A stretch of DNA of 64,000 bases from Chitinophaga japonensis. Lineage in GTDB: Bacteria > Bacteroidota > Bacteroidia > Chitinophagales > Chitinophagaceae. The stretch's first letter is position 1. Each line of letters starts with the position of its first letter. Shown here piece by piece: positions 35,169 through 42,673 of the stretch. The translations under genes and the position numbers were made by a program. The notes under the pieces were generated by a model that saw only the letters and a program-made list of their open reading frames with translations, was not told the origin of the DNA and did no database searches. The DNA lies in NCBI RefSeq assembly GCF_007830125.1, contig NZ_VLLG01000004.1, positions 546,326 to 610,325 of the forward strand. The letters are read 5' to 3'.

Positions 35169-35260
35169 GGCCAAGAGGAGGCCTTTTTGTAGAGCAAATA
35201 AAGGCTGGCAGAAAACTGCCAGCCTAAAATTACCTTCTTTTGAAATATGAAAGAAGGTTT
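35169..35260. terminator. Cluster of hairpins between the S9 peptidase and the peptide gene
   Basis: Three hairpins lie in a row: GGCC-AAGAGGA-GGCC plus TTTTT (about 35170-35187, plus strand); a perfect GGCTGGCAG-AAAA-CTGCCAGCC (35203-35224); and ACCTTCTTT-TGAAATATG-AAAGAAGGT (about 35231-35256). They sit between convergent genes and likely stop transcription from both sides. Confidence 0.6.
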
Positions 35261-35309
35261 CTTTGCTAAATTCAAGATTCATTTATACTGGCAACCAGTA
35301 TTCTGTTGA

Positions 35310-35549
35310 TCACTCAGTTGTTCTTACGAAAACAGTAGTTGTACAGGGTTGGCTAGGAACCTGAGTACAATACAATGTTGTAGTTAAAGGTCCTCCCACT
35401 GTATTTGTCGTTGCTATTATTGGGCAAGCATTGCTAGTAGTTGTAGAACAGAAATATGTTCCACTTGCCCTATGTGCCTTAAATGCCAGTGCGCCACCCA
35501 CAACTGCCAGTAAACCTACAGCCGTTAACATGATTTTTGCTTTTTTCAT
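35310..35549 (-). CDS. Small secreted Ser/Thr/Cys-rich peptide (candidate RiPP precursor)
   Basis: 79 aa from the ATG at 35549 (MKKAKIML), or 81 aa from 35555. It has a signal-peptide-like N terminus (LTAVGLLAVVGGALA) followed by about 55 residues with four Cys (YFC, NAC, LYC, QPC) and many Thr and Ser (STTTSNAC, PLTTTLYC, QPCTTTV). No named domain is certain; it resembles the small exported Cys-containing proteins of Bacteroidota such as those grouped as DUF6520. A degenerate copy lies just upstream, and a further peptide gene at 45389 shares a 22-base 5' element with it. It lies at the end of the lanKC gene run on the same strand, so it could be the substrate of that enzyme (inference), or a disulfide-bonded secreted protein. 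Confidence 0.65.
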   Translation of the reverse strand: MKKAKIMLTAVGLLAVVGGALAFKAHRASGTYFCSTTTSNACPIIATTNTVGGPLTTTLYCTQVPSQPCTTTVFVRTTE

Positions 35550-35567
35550 AGTCATTGTGCTTTTTTA

Positions 35568-35589
35568 TTCAAAAAGCTAAACTTTAATT
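35568..35589 (-). promoter_or_regulatory. 22-base element shared with the other peptide gene
   Basis: Identical over 22 bases to 45685-45706. It lies 18 bases before the start codon here and 20 before the other. On the minus strand it includes GTTTAGCTTTTTGAA, where TAGCTTTT matches 7 of 8 positions of the -7 box. Confidence 0.65.
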
Positions 35590-35811
35590 GTGAAATATGC
35601 CCGCACTTACTCATAACTTCTAGCAAGAAGGTGGCAAGCATCTACCCCTTGTGAAGTATCCGGATAAAATATACCTGAGTCGGCATAATTAGAAACATAC
35701 CGACCAGCAATATCGCTGGTAAAACCTATTCTGCTAGTCCCTTACCCTAACGGCGAGTGTAACATCCATAGGGAGCTGAATGTATTACATAGCGCCATAG
35801 TTAAGGCTGGG

Positions 35812-35962
35812 CTGAATTTGTCGTAGCTATTATTGGACAAGTATAAGTAGTAGTTGCAGAACAGAAAAGCGTTCCACTCGCCCTATCTATCCCAAATGCC
35901 AGCACACCACCTACAACAGTCTATAAACCGACTACCATTAACATGATCTTTGCTTTTTTCAT
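35812..35962 (-). pseudogene. Degenerate copy of the small secreted peptide
   Basis: From the ATG at 35962 the frame reads MKKAKIMLMVVGL, then a TAG stop at codon 14, then TVVGGVLAFGIDRASGTLFC and SATTTYTCPIIATTN. This aligns residue for residue with the intact peptide at 35310-35549 until a frame break near 35812. The stop falls inside the signal peptide, so the copy is dead unless readthrough occurs. It starts 37 bases after the stop of the thioredoxin-like gene and lacks the 22-base 5' element of the intact copy. Confidence 0.8.
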
Positions 35963-35999
35963 AACTATATGATTTATTATGAGAACTAATCAGGAGTTG

Positions 36000-36491
36000 T
36001 TACTCATCTGTGCTCCGTTTAAGCTGCCCACCATACACCTTACCCATAAACGCTTCCCGTAAATGCCGGTCCTTGCCGTAAACCGCCACATAAGGCACCC
36101 CGGCCACCTCAAAATAATCCTTGAAGAAGCCGGTATAGTCCCTGCCTACCGTTATATTCGGGTATTTATCCAGGGTATAAACTTTGCAAAAGGCTTTCAT
36201 CTCCGCATAAGATGCATCGGTCAGCAGGTAAAAACGTATGTGCTGCAGTTTTTCCATATCTTCAATGATCTCCTTCATCTGTTCCCTGGAATAAGGGCAA
36301 TGCGGCCCGAAATAAAAAAAGACAATAGGCCGGCCGCCAGGTATGTTTTTGCTGTGCAGGTAGGTGGTGCTGTCGGAGAGCAACATGTCAAAATCAGGTA
36401 GCAGCTTTCCTTCCCTACCGGTCTTTAAGGGATCCCTGGCGTAACAGCCGCACAAGGCTGCCAGTAATAAGAGGATCGTGATATTTTTCAT
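36000..36491 (-). CDS. Thioredoxin-like (redoxin) lipoprotein with a single active-site Cys
   Basis: A 163-aa protein with an N-terminal lipoprotein-like signal (LLLLAALCGC) and a thioredoxin/AhpC-like fold: FFYFGPHCPYSREQMKEI (about 60-77) and the cis-proline loop VAGVPYVAVYG. The active site reads CPYS, so only the first Cys of the usual CxxC is present, which points to a monothiol or peroxide-type role. It is anchored in the periplasm by prediction. The gene follows the FAD/membrane fusion gene by 25 bases and is the third gene of the lanKC run. Confidence 0.75.
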   Translation of the reverse strand: MKNITILLLLAALCGCYARDPLKTGREGKLLPDFDMLLSDSTTYLHSKNIPGGRPIVFFYFGPHCPYSREQMKEIIEDMEKLQHIRFYLLTDASYAEMKAFCKVYTLDKYPNITVGRDYTGFFKDYFEVAGVPYVAVYGKDRHLREAFMGKVYGGQLKRSTDE

Positions 36492-36516
36492 GGCTCATCA
36501 ATTAAGCTGATTACAT

Positions 36517-39500
36517 TCATACTTGTTCATTATGACGCGCTGCAGGGGATGCTGTTCGCTGCAGCGGTTGATCGTGCGCTACGCTTACAGGTGCGTCCAC
36601 CTGTTCCTTTCCACCAGCTTCCTTTACCAGGCATTCCATCAGCAAACAGGCGAATGATAGCAATACCAGGATGGGAAACAACTGGAAGCGCAAGGCAATG
36701 GGCGAGGCAAACACACTAAAACCCAGATTTACAACCCAAAGCCCGCTTACCAGCAGCACCGCGCTACCCAACATTCTGTGCGACTGGTATCCCTTCAACC
36801 ATATAAAGCAGCACAGACCCAACAAGAACACCACATTGATCATGCCCGTCAGCACCGGGTAAAAATCCAGCGTACTTACCTTCAAATCCTTCATCCTAGT
36901 CTTTAGCTTGTTGCTCTTATAGTCAAACCACTGTTGCGCTATGCGTGGCACACTATCCTTCCCGGTACTGTATTCTGCCAGAAATTCAACGGGTGGAGCA
37001 TAATATTTCAAAAAATTCGGCCACAGGTAATGCTGTGCAAACGTCAGGGGGTATTGGCGAACCAGGAAGCCCCCATAATCCGCGTATAATGGCGCTACGG
37101 TAGCCCAGCGTTTAACTTTCCCCGCTGTGGAGTCCCTGGTAAACTGCTTCTCTTTATAGTGCTGCAAGGGAGATCGGGAATCCCACATATACACTGTGCT
37201 GGCCTTGATCATTTCGTAGGGAAATTTTTTAGCATCCCTGGTAGTATCAAAGTAAGTACGCACCATCTGGTCCAACTGACGGAACCGGGGCGGTACTGGC
37301 TTTCGCTCCGCACTATCCACATAGCGGTAGGCATACATGGCATTATTGGCTAGTTGCCAGCCGGAGAAAGGCGAAAACTGGCGCTTGCCGGACAGCTCAT
37401 AATATTGCCGGCTGGTATATCCCATAAACAACCCTATCAGCACCACACCGAAAGCCCAACCTGCCGCCTTCCGCCAGAACGGTTGCCGGGAAAGCAGGAA
37501 AGCAATACCGGCTACAAGGGGGTAATACAGAGCATTATACCTCACCGTAAACGCCAGGAACAGCACAATGCCCTGCCATATCAACAGCCGCGGAGTTGGC
37601 CGGTGGATGATCCATAGCAACAGCGTAAACCATATCAAACTGAGTGAAAGGAACAGGGCATCGCTGGATACATAGTTGGCCAGGTACAGGAATACCGGGT
37701 TGCCTACCATAAAGCAGAACAGAAAGACCTTTACCACCTTTCCCGGTTGGAAAAAATAAAATACCGTGAACAGGAAAGCTCCTACACTGGCTTGCAGTAA
37801 AGCATACTGAAATCCCGCCAGCGCGGTATCGGAATGCGTAAACACACTGAACAAGCGCAGGAAACGGGAATAGCCTATGGGATAGGTATTGATGTCAAAA
37901 TTATGATAGGCTGTTTCCAGGTATACATAAGAATCCCCGTTAATAAAGCTGGCAAAGGGGTACAGGAATTTAAAGGCAATGAACTGGATCAATATAGCCG
38001 CTATGCCGCCCCTGATGAACCATTTATAGGACGGGTTGCGAAATATGTATTGCCAGAAAGCTGGTGTAGTAGCAGCCGGCTTATCTGCAGCAGCGCTTTC
38101 TGTTGCCTGTTTTTCTTCATGATATTCCTGCTCGGTATTGATGGCCCATATGTTCACCTTGCCGGTCTCACCGGCACAGATGTTGTCCACCGCTACCATG
38201 GCCGTGAGCATGGAATGATCGGAATTATTATACTTGTGCATGCCGTTGCGGCCCACCAGGAAAAGGTTTTCGAAACGATCCACGTATTCCCTAATTACAT
38301 CAAAATGCTCGTAGGTACCGAAATAAGCGGGATACGTTTTTTCCATGCGCAGTACGGTGGCATCCAGCACATTGGCCGCGGAAGCCAGCCCTATCTTTTC
38401 CAGTTCCCGGATGGCCCGCTCCCGTATCTCCGCATCTGGGAGCTGCCAAAAATCATCCCCCTGGTTACAGAAGAACTCCATACCCACCCATGTAGTGTCC
38501 GGGTCCTTTACCATGTAAGGGCTCCAGTTATTGAACAGTTGCAGGCGGCCCACCTTTACATCCCTTTCCTGTATGTATATCCAGGTGTCCTTTAGCTCCA
38601 GCGGCTTCCACTCGCCCGTCCTCTTATCCAGGAAGGACAGCCGTTTCAGAAGTACGCCCACGGTGATAAAATCCCGGTACTGGAGACCGGCGGCCACGGT
38701 CTTCACCTCTTCAGGTATCACGCCGTCCATACCTGCTATCAGCTCCTGCACAGGCATGGTAGAAAAGAAATAGTCTCCTTCCAGGTAACTGACTTCTCCA
38801 GTCAGGGAATGGCTGACCGCAACTGCGGTGATCCCCGGCCGGCCAGCGGAGGTATAGATCCGCTTTACATCCTGGTGCAGCAATATCTTCCCGCCCCTGG
38901 CCTCCACCTGCCGCGCCACCTCCTCCCATAGCTGCCCCGGCCCGTATTTGGGATACAGAAACTGCTCTATGAGGCTGGTTTCCGTATCCTTTTGCGCAAT
39001 ATCCTTACCGGCCTTCTGGCGTTTCATAGCGGTTTGTACCGCATGCTGAATGGCCTTACTGACAGACACGCCCTTGATGCGCTGCGCGCCCCATTCCGCT
39101 GAAATAGCATGACAGGGAATACCCCAAACCTTTTCCGTGTAGTCTTTGAAGAAAAGCCGGTACAGGGTACGGCCAAAACGGTTGATCATAAAATCCTCCA
39201 GGTTCCTTTCCGGCTTGCAGGGAAACAGTTGTGACCATAGATAGGAAAAGAGGATGGCAATGGTAGTAAGCGGTCCCAGCTTGCGCAAGGTATCCAGTGA
39301 TAACTGGATGGGATACGTGAAGAACTTGCGCAGGAAATAGATCCTGGACAAGCGCTTGCGTACCAGCATCACTTGGTCCGGGTCTTTGGCTTCCCCATTG
39401 CCTTCCCGCACTGCTGCATCCACAGTACGGGACTTGTGCTGGTAAGTGATCGTGAAACGGCTGTCGTCTGCGGCCTGCACCGGCAATATATTGAGCCACC

Positions 39501-39705
39501 AGTTCATGACCCGGTCCGATTTGGAAAAGAAACGGTGCCCGCCAATGTCTATCCGGTTGCCTTTATAGTTCACAGTTTTAGAAATACCGCCAATATCCCC
39601 GGATTTTTCCAATACAACCGGGATAATATCTGTCCGTTGCAACAGCTCGTAGGCTGCCGTAAGGCCAGCCGGCCCCGCTCCAATGATAATCGCCTTTTTG
39701 CTCAT
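36517..39705 (-). CDS. Fusion of an FAD oxidoreductase (UGM-like) with a polytopic glycosyltransferase-like domain
   Basis: Started at the ATG at 39705 (MSKKAIIIGAG), 26 bases after the lanKC stop; the frame extends further upstream but overlaps lanKC. Residues 1 to about 545 are an FAD-binding amine-oxidase/UDP-galactopyranose-mutase-like enzyme with GAGPAG (9-14), the FAD acid in VLEKSGDIGG and GGHRFFSKSDR, ending NSDHSMLTAMVAVDN. After a hydrophilic linker rich in Ala, Glu and Lys (about 555-590), residues 590-1040 form about ten membrane segments related to the separate protein at 50841-52331 (shared PIGYSRF, FLYLAN, SDALF, QLANNAMY/QIANNALY). The single-chain arrangement is unusual. It might modify and transfer a sugar or lipid-linked group at the inner membrane. 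Confidence 0.8.
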   Translation of the reverse strand: MSKKAIIIGAGPAGLTAAYELLQRTDIIPVVLEKSGDIGGISKTVNYKGNRIDIGGHRFFSKSDRVMNWWLNILPVQAADDSRFTITYQHKSRTVDAAVREGNGEAKDPDQVMLVRKRLSRIYFLRKFFTYPIQLSLDTLRKLGPLTTIAILFSYLWSQLFPCKPERNLEDFMINRFGRTLYRLFFKDYTEKVWGIPCHAISAEWGAQRIKGVSVSKAIQHAVQTAMKRQKAGKDIAQKDTETSLIEQFLYPKYGPGQLWEEVARQVEARGGKILLHQDVKRIYTSAGRPGITAVAVSHSLTGEVSYLEGDYFFSTMPVQELIAGMDGVIPEEVKTVAAGLQYRDFITVGVLLKRLSFLDKRTGEWKPLELKDTWIYIQERDVKVGRLQLFNNWSPYMVKDPDTTWVGMEFFCNQGDDFWQLPDAEIRERAIRELEKIGLASAANVLDATVLRMEKTYPAYFGTYEHFDVIREYVDRFENLFLVGRNGMHKYNNSDHSMLTAMVAVDNICAGETGKVNIWAINTEQEYHEEKQATESAAADKPAATTPAFWQYIFRNPSYKWFIRGGIAAILIQFIAFKFLYPFASFINGDSYVYLETAYHNFDINTYPIGYSRFLRLFSVFTHSDTALAGFQYALLQASVGAFLFTVFYFFQPGKVVKVFLFCFMVGNPVFLYLANYVSSDALFLSLSLIWFTLLLWIIHRPTPRLLIWQGIVLFLAFTVRYNALYYPLVAGIAFLLSRQPFWRKAAGWAFGVVLIGLFMGYTSRQYYELSGKRQFSPFSGWQLANNAMYAYRYVDSAERKPVPPRFRQLDQMVRTYFDTTRDAKKFPYEMIKASTVYMWDSRSPLQHYKEKQFTRDSTAGKVKRWATVAPLYADYGGFLVRQYPLTFAQHYLWPNFLKYYAPPVEFLAEYSTGKDSVPRIAQQWFDYKSNKLKTRMKDLKVSTLDFYPVLTGMINVVFLLGLCCFIWLKGYQSHRMLGSAVLLVSGLWVVNLGFSVFASPIALRFQLFPILVLLSFACLLMECLVKEAGGKEQVDAPVSVAHDQPLQRTASPAARHNEQV

Positions 39706-39731
39706 ACCGGTTATTTTTGAGGGATCGGTTT

Positions 39732-42422
39732 TTATAACAAGGGGTAATGTAATATTTGTGAGCTTAGATATCTTGCCAGGAAATGAACAATCCCGCTGTT
39801 GCCTGTCATGAGGTCCGCAGTGGGCGGGGAACAGATCGCATCCGGGAGCCAATAGCTACCTCCATCCACTGTTTGCTTCCGTAACTGCAACAAGGTATTG
39901 GCGATCCAGCCGGCGCGATCCTTCCATTCCTCGTTGCCTAATACCCGCCAGGCCTCCAGGTATACCTCTCCCAGCCCGGCCAGTCCATGGGCCTGACTCA
40001 GATCACGGGAACATACATGCGGCGGATAGCTGTTCAACGCGCCCTCTGCCATGTGCTTATATACAGGGTCCTGTAAATACTCATATGCCTTGATAAAGGC
40101 AAGCGCAATACCACCACCGCCTTTGTGCACACCGGGCGAGACCTGGCTGCTGCCGGCATGCACGGGCCAGGTATAAGCATGCCCATGCTTACTACCCTGC
40201 TGTTGCAGCCAGTGCAGCGCTTTTACCGCGGCAGCTTTAGCAGGTGCAACCTGGCATGCAGTTGCCAGTTGCAATAAAAAGCAGGCAATGCCGCTGACAC
40301 CTGTTGCCCAGCCGGTTATTTTTACACCTTTTTGCGAGCCGGCAGGGACCACTATCCAGGCGCCATCCTTTTGCTGGCTGACCAGTAGAAGATTAGCCAG
40401 CTCCTGTAAGCGGCTTTGTACAAACTGCTCCGGGAGGTATGCTCTGCATTGCAATAGGGCCATCCCCTGCCCTGCCGCTCCATTCGCCACATCCAGGCCA
40501 ATAGGTGCCTGTTGCAGGCAATCCAGCACAGCGGCACGCTGCGCCTCCGAGTCTTCGAGCCAACCGGCCCGTATACCTGCAGCCAGCGTAACCGCCATAC
40601 CGGCGCTACCGTTATATAAACAACCCGGCAGCGTTTGCACGCCCGGCAGGAAGGTTTGCTGCAAGTAGGCCATGTTTTGCCTGTAGTATTCTTTTACCTG
40701 GGCTGCTACCGGGAACCCGCTGCTTTCCAACATAGCCAGCATCCACAGCACACCGCCTATGCCTTCATACAAACCAGGATACAGGGAAACGGAATGTTGC
40801 TGATTGGTAATATCTGGCTGCTGCACCGTCTTTGAAAACCACAGGTAATTATAGGTCATCCGGGAACTGCAAAGCCCTTTTAAAGCGCTGTATACCGCAT
40901 CTGTTGATTCCGTTTCATTATTGCCAGATTGGGATAAATGGACTGGTTGGGTTCCATGCCGCAAGTGGTCCCGGTATTGGCTAATTTCTTTTTGTATGAT
41001 GGGCAGCTCCGGCCTAAGTGCTGCGTTCGGATGCATACAATCCGTCACCAGTTGCAAGATGCTGCTTTCCGGAACAAAATACGATAGCTGCTGTTGGAGC
41101 GCGGACTGATCACCCGTCTCAAACTTCATGGGTGACAAATTGGTGAAGAACAACAGCATCAGGGCGCCCAGGCCATAGATATCCTGCTTTACTGCAGGCG
41201 TGTGGTTCTGTATTTGTTCCGGGGACATATATCCCTCCGATCCCCCGGTGAAGAATGGATCGGGCTTCTGCATGGCGAAGGAATAGGCCAGTTCCAAGTC
41301 TATAATGTACATCCGGTCCTTCCTGTCGATTAAAAAATTATGAGGGGAAATATCCCGGAACACATATCCCCTGTCATGGAACCCCTGCAGGATCTGCGTC
41401 ACCCCAAGCAGGTAGTCCAGCAACTGCAGCCGCCTTTCTACAGGCAGGTCTATCCAGCTATGGCCTTCATACAGGGAGTATATTTTAATATCCAGTGAAA
41501 TGCCGTCGATCATTTCCGTGGCCAGGTACAGGCCCCCGTTTTCCTCGAAGCAATCCAATATGCGGGGCACGGGTAACGCCGTTCCCAGCTCCTTATGCAG
41601 TTGTGCCTGCCAGTGCAAGCGGTCATACATATCGCGCCCCCATTCATCCATGAACATGCAGCGCTTTCCCTCTTTTACCACGCAAAGCTTTGCACGGAAC
41701 CAGCTTTGCATGTACCGGCCCTTGATCACATTGCCTTTCACGTCAGCCTTTATCACAGCCAGGGGGGCAATCCTGTCATTCAGGAACTTTTTACGCGGCG
41801 GCGCAGTGGGACCGCAAATAGCCGTAAAGGGCCAGGTAAGGCCTGGGGGCAAGATAAAAGGCACAGGGCAAGTATCCTCTACCAGCCGGCCCTGCTGGTC
41901 ATAAATAAACTTGTGCATATTGCCGTCCTCACCCGGTTTCCATACCGGGTTAAAGCCCCCGTACCGTGTATATACCTGCCCACCCAGGTGGATGTCCGTC
42001 GGGATCTCAGGCCCTTTAAAGGGCTTTGTGAGCAGGATCAGGTCCATGGCAATGCGCAGGGCTTTGCTGTCACAATCCGGGTAAATGCATACGACCTTTG
42101 CCAGGTTGTTATAGCCGCACGCGCCTCCCAATAAGCCATCACAAGTGTTTTTGTCTACAGGTATCTTGAAAGGTATATCCGCGGCCTGTAGTACAGGGAT
42201 CAGTACTTCAAAAAGATCCGGCGCCTGCATGCGGACCACTGAAATATGTAATATCCAGCCCTGCACCTGCGTAATCTCTCCCACCTGCAAGTAATGACCG
42301 GATGCTTTCCAGGAAAGCCCATAACTGTCCAGCAACGCAGCATAATCCGTTATGCCTTGCAGGGAAGATTTCAGGGCCGTTCTTCTGTCTTGTGCAGTAT
42401 CCATCTCTTTTTGTGGCAACAT
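39732..42422 (-). CDS. lanKC: Class III-type lanthionine synthetase (LanKC)
   Basis: An 896-aa three-domain protein. The N-terminal lyase-like region (about 1-210) contains YTRYGGF at 151-157, a mark of class III/IV enzymes. A Ser/Thr kinase domain (about 215-490) has K250 in the ATP site region, FRDISPHN at 355-362 and IIDLELA with D375 in place of DFG. A LanC-like cyclase (about 545-896) shows the repeated GxxG turns NGSAGM, NGAAGQG, GWATGVSG and TGNSGIV. The WCxG and CHG zinc motifs read VHKG (765-768) and AHG (811-813), so both zinc cysteines are missing, as in class III. It should phosphorylate Ser/Thr, eliminate phosphate and add Cys to make lanthionine. A shorter start at 42404 is possible. 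It heads a run with the fusion and redoxin genes. Confidence 0.85.
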   Translation of the reverse strand: MLPQKEMDTAQDRRTALKSSLQGITDYAALLDSYGLSWKASGHYLQVGEITQVQGWILHISVVRMQAPDLFEVLIPVLQAADIPFKIPVDKNTCDGLLGGACGYNNLAKVVCIYPDCDSKALRIAMDLILLTKPFKGPEIPTDIHLGGQVYTRYGGFNPVWKPGEDGNMHKFIYDQQGRLVEDTCPVPFILPPGLTWPFTAICGPTAPPRKKFLNDRIAPLAVIKADVKGNVIKGRYMQSWFRAKLCVVKEGKRCMFMDEWGRDMYDRLHWQAQLHKELGTALPVPRILDCFEENGGLYLATEMIDGISLDIKIYSLYEGHSWIDLPVERRLQLLDYLLGVTQILQGFHDRGYVFRDISPHNFLIDRKDRMYIIDLELAYSFAMQKPDPFFTGGSEGYMSPEQIQNHTPAVKQDIYGLGALMLLFFTNLSPMKFETGDQSALQQQLSYFVPESSILQLVTDCMHPNAALRPELPIIQKEISQYRDHLRHGTQPVHLSQSGNNETESTDAVYSALKGLCSSRMTYNYLWFSKTVQQPDITNQQHSVSLYPGLYEGIGGVLWMLAMLESSGFPVAAQVKEYYRQNMAYLQQTFLPGVQTLPGCLYNGSAGMAVTLAAGIRAGWLEDSEAQRAAVLDCLQQAPIGLDVANGAAGQGMALLQCRAYLPEQFVQSRLQELANLLLVSQQKDGAWIVVPAGSQKGVKITGWATGVSGIACFLLQLATACQVAPAKAAAVKALHWLQQQGSKHGHAYTWPVHAGSSQVSPGVHKGGGGIALAFIKAYEYLQDPVYKHMAEGALNSYPPHVCSRDLSQAHGLAGLGEVYLEAWRVLGNEEWKDRAGWIANTLLQLRKQTVDGGSYWLPDAICSPPTADLMTGNSGIVHFLARYLSSQILHYPLL

Positions 42423-42673
42423 ATCAGACAGTTTAGGAGTGGGTTACATGAATAAGGATAATTTCCGGCAGCGGCCTATTGGAAAGGACCGGCTGATCGT
42501 TATGCTGTAAAGTTGCGATGAATAACAGAAAACTATGGTAGACAAACAGGTCAATCCGGGTAGAAAATCGGGTCAATCTTTTTACGCAGCAAATATTCCC
42601 ACCTGGCTGTTGTAGTATTGTAAGTGAAACCTGGACCTTAATCTTACACTGCCAACACTTTAATCCCTCAAAA
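42423..42673. promoter_or_regulatory. Divergent promoter region of lanKC and the outer-membrane barrel gene
   Basis: 251 bases between divergent starts. They hold the direct repeat at 42537-42578 and, on the plus strand, a possible -7 element TAATCTTA near 42638. No gene was found; a 20-codon frame at 42448 (MNKDNFRQRPIGKD) has no Cys and is not credible as a precursor. Confidence 0.5.
42537..42578. promoter_or_regulatory. Tandem direct repeat, site A (GGTAGA-n7-GGTCAATC)
   Basis: Two copies start at 42537 and 42559, a 22-base period, with 17 of 22 positions equal. They lie about 95 bases before the barrel gene and 115 before lanKC. The same motif occurs at 45756 and 53474. Direct repeats spaced about two helical turns are typical for AraC-type activators, and one is encoded at 52341-53336. 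Confidence 0.5.

Larger units (their letters stand above)
35556..35999. other. Intergenic region between the peptide gene and the thioredoxin-like lipoprotein gene
   Basis: 444 bases that hold the 22-base peptide-gene element at the left, the degenerate peptide gene at 35812-35962, and an unassigned stretch of about 200 bases with a short hairpin ACCAGC-AATATC-GCTGGT at 35703-35720. Confidence 0.55.

Noticed and set aside
39732..42422. Reading the LanKC protein as an ordinary Ser/Thr kinase
   Set aside because: The YTRYGGF lyase mark and the repeated LanC-like GxxG turns over 350 C-terminal residues fit a lanthionine synthetase better.
42448..42510. A 20-codon frame in front of the barrel gene as a precursor peptide
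   Set aside because: It has no Cys, no Thr, and one Ser-free basic sequence, so it cannot be a lanthionine substrate.
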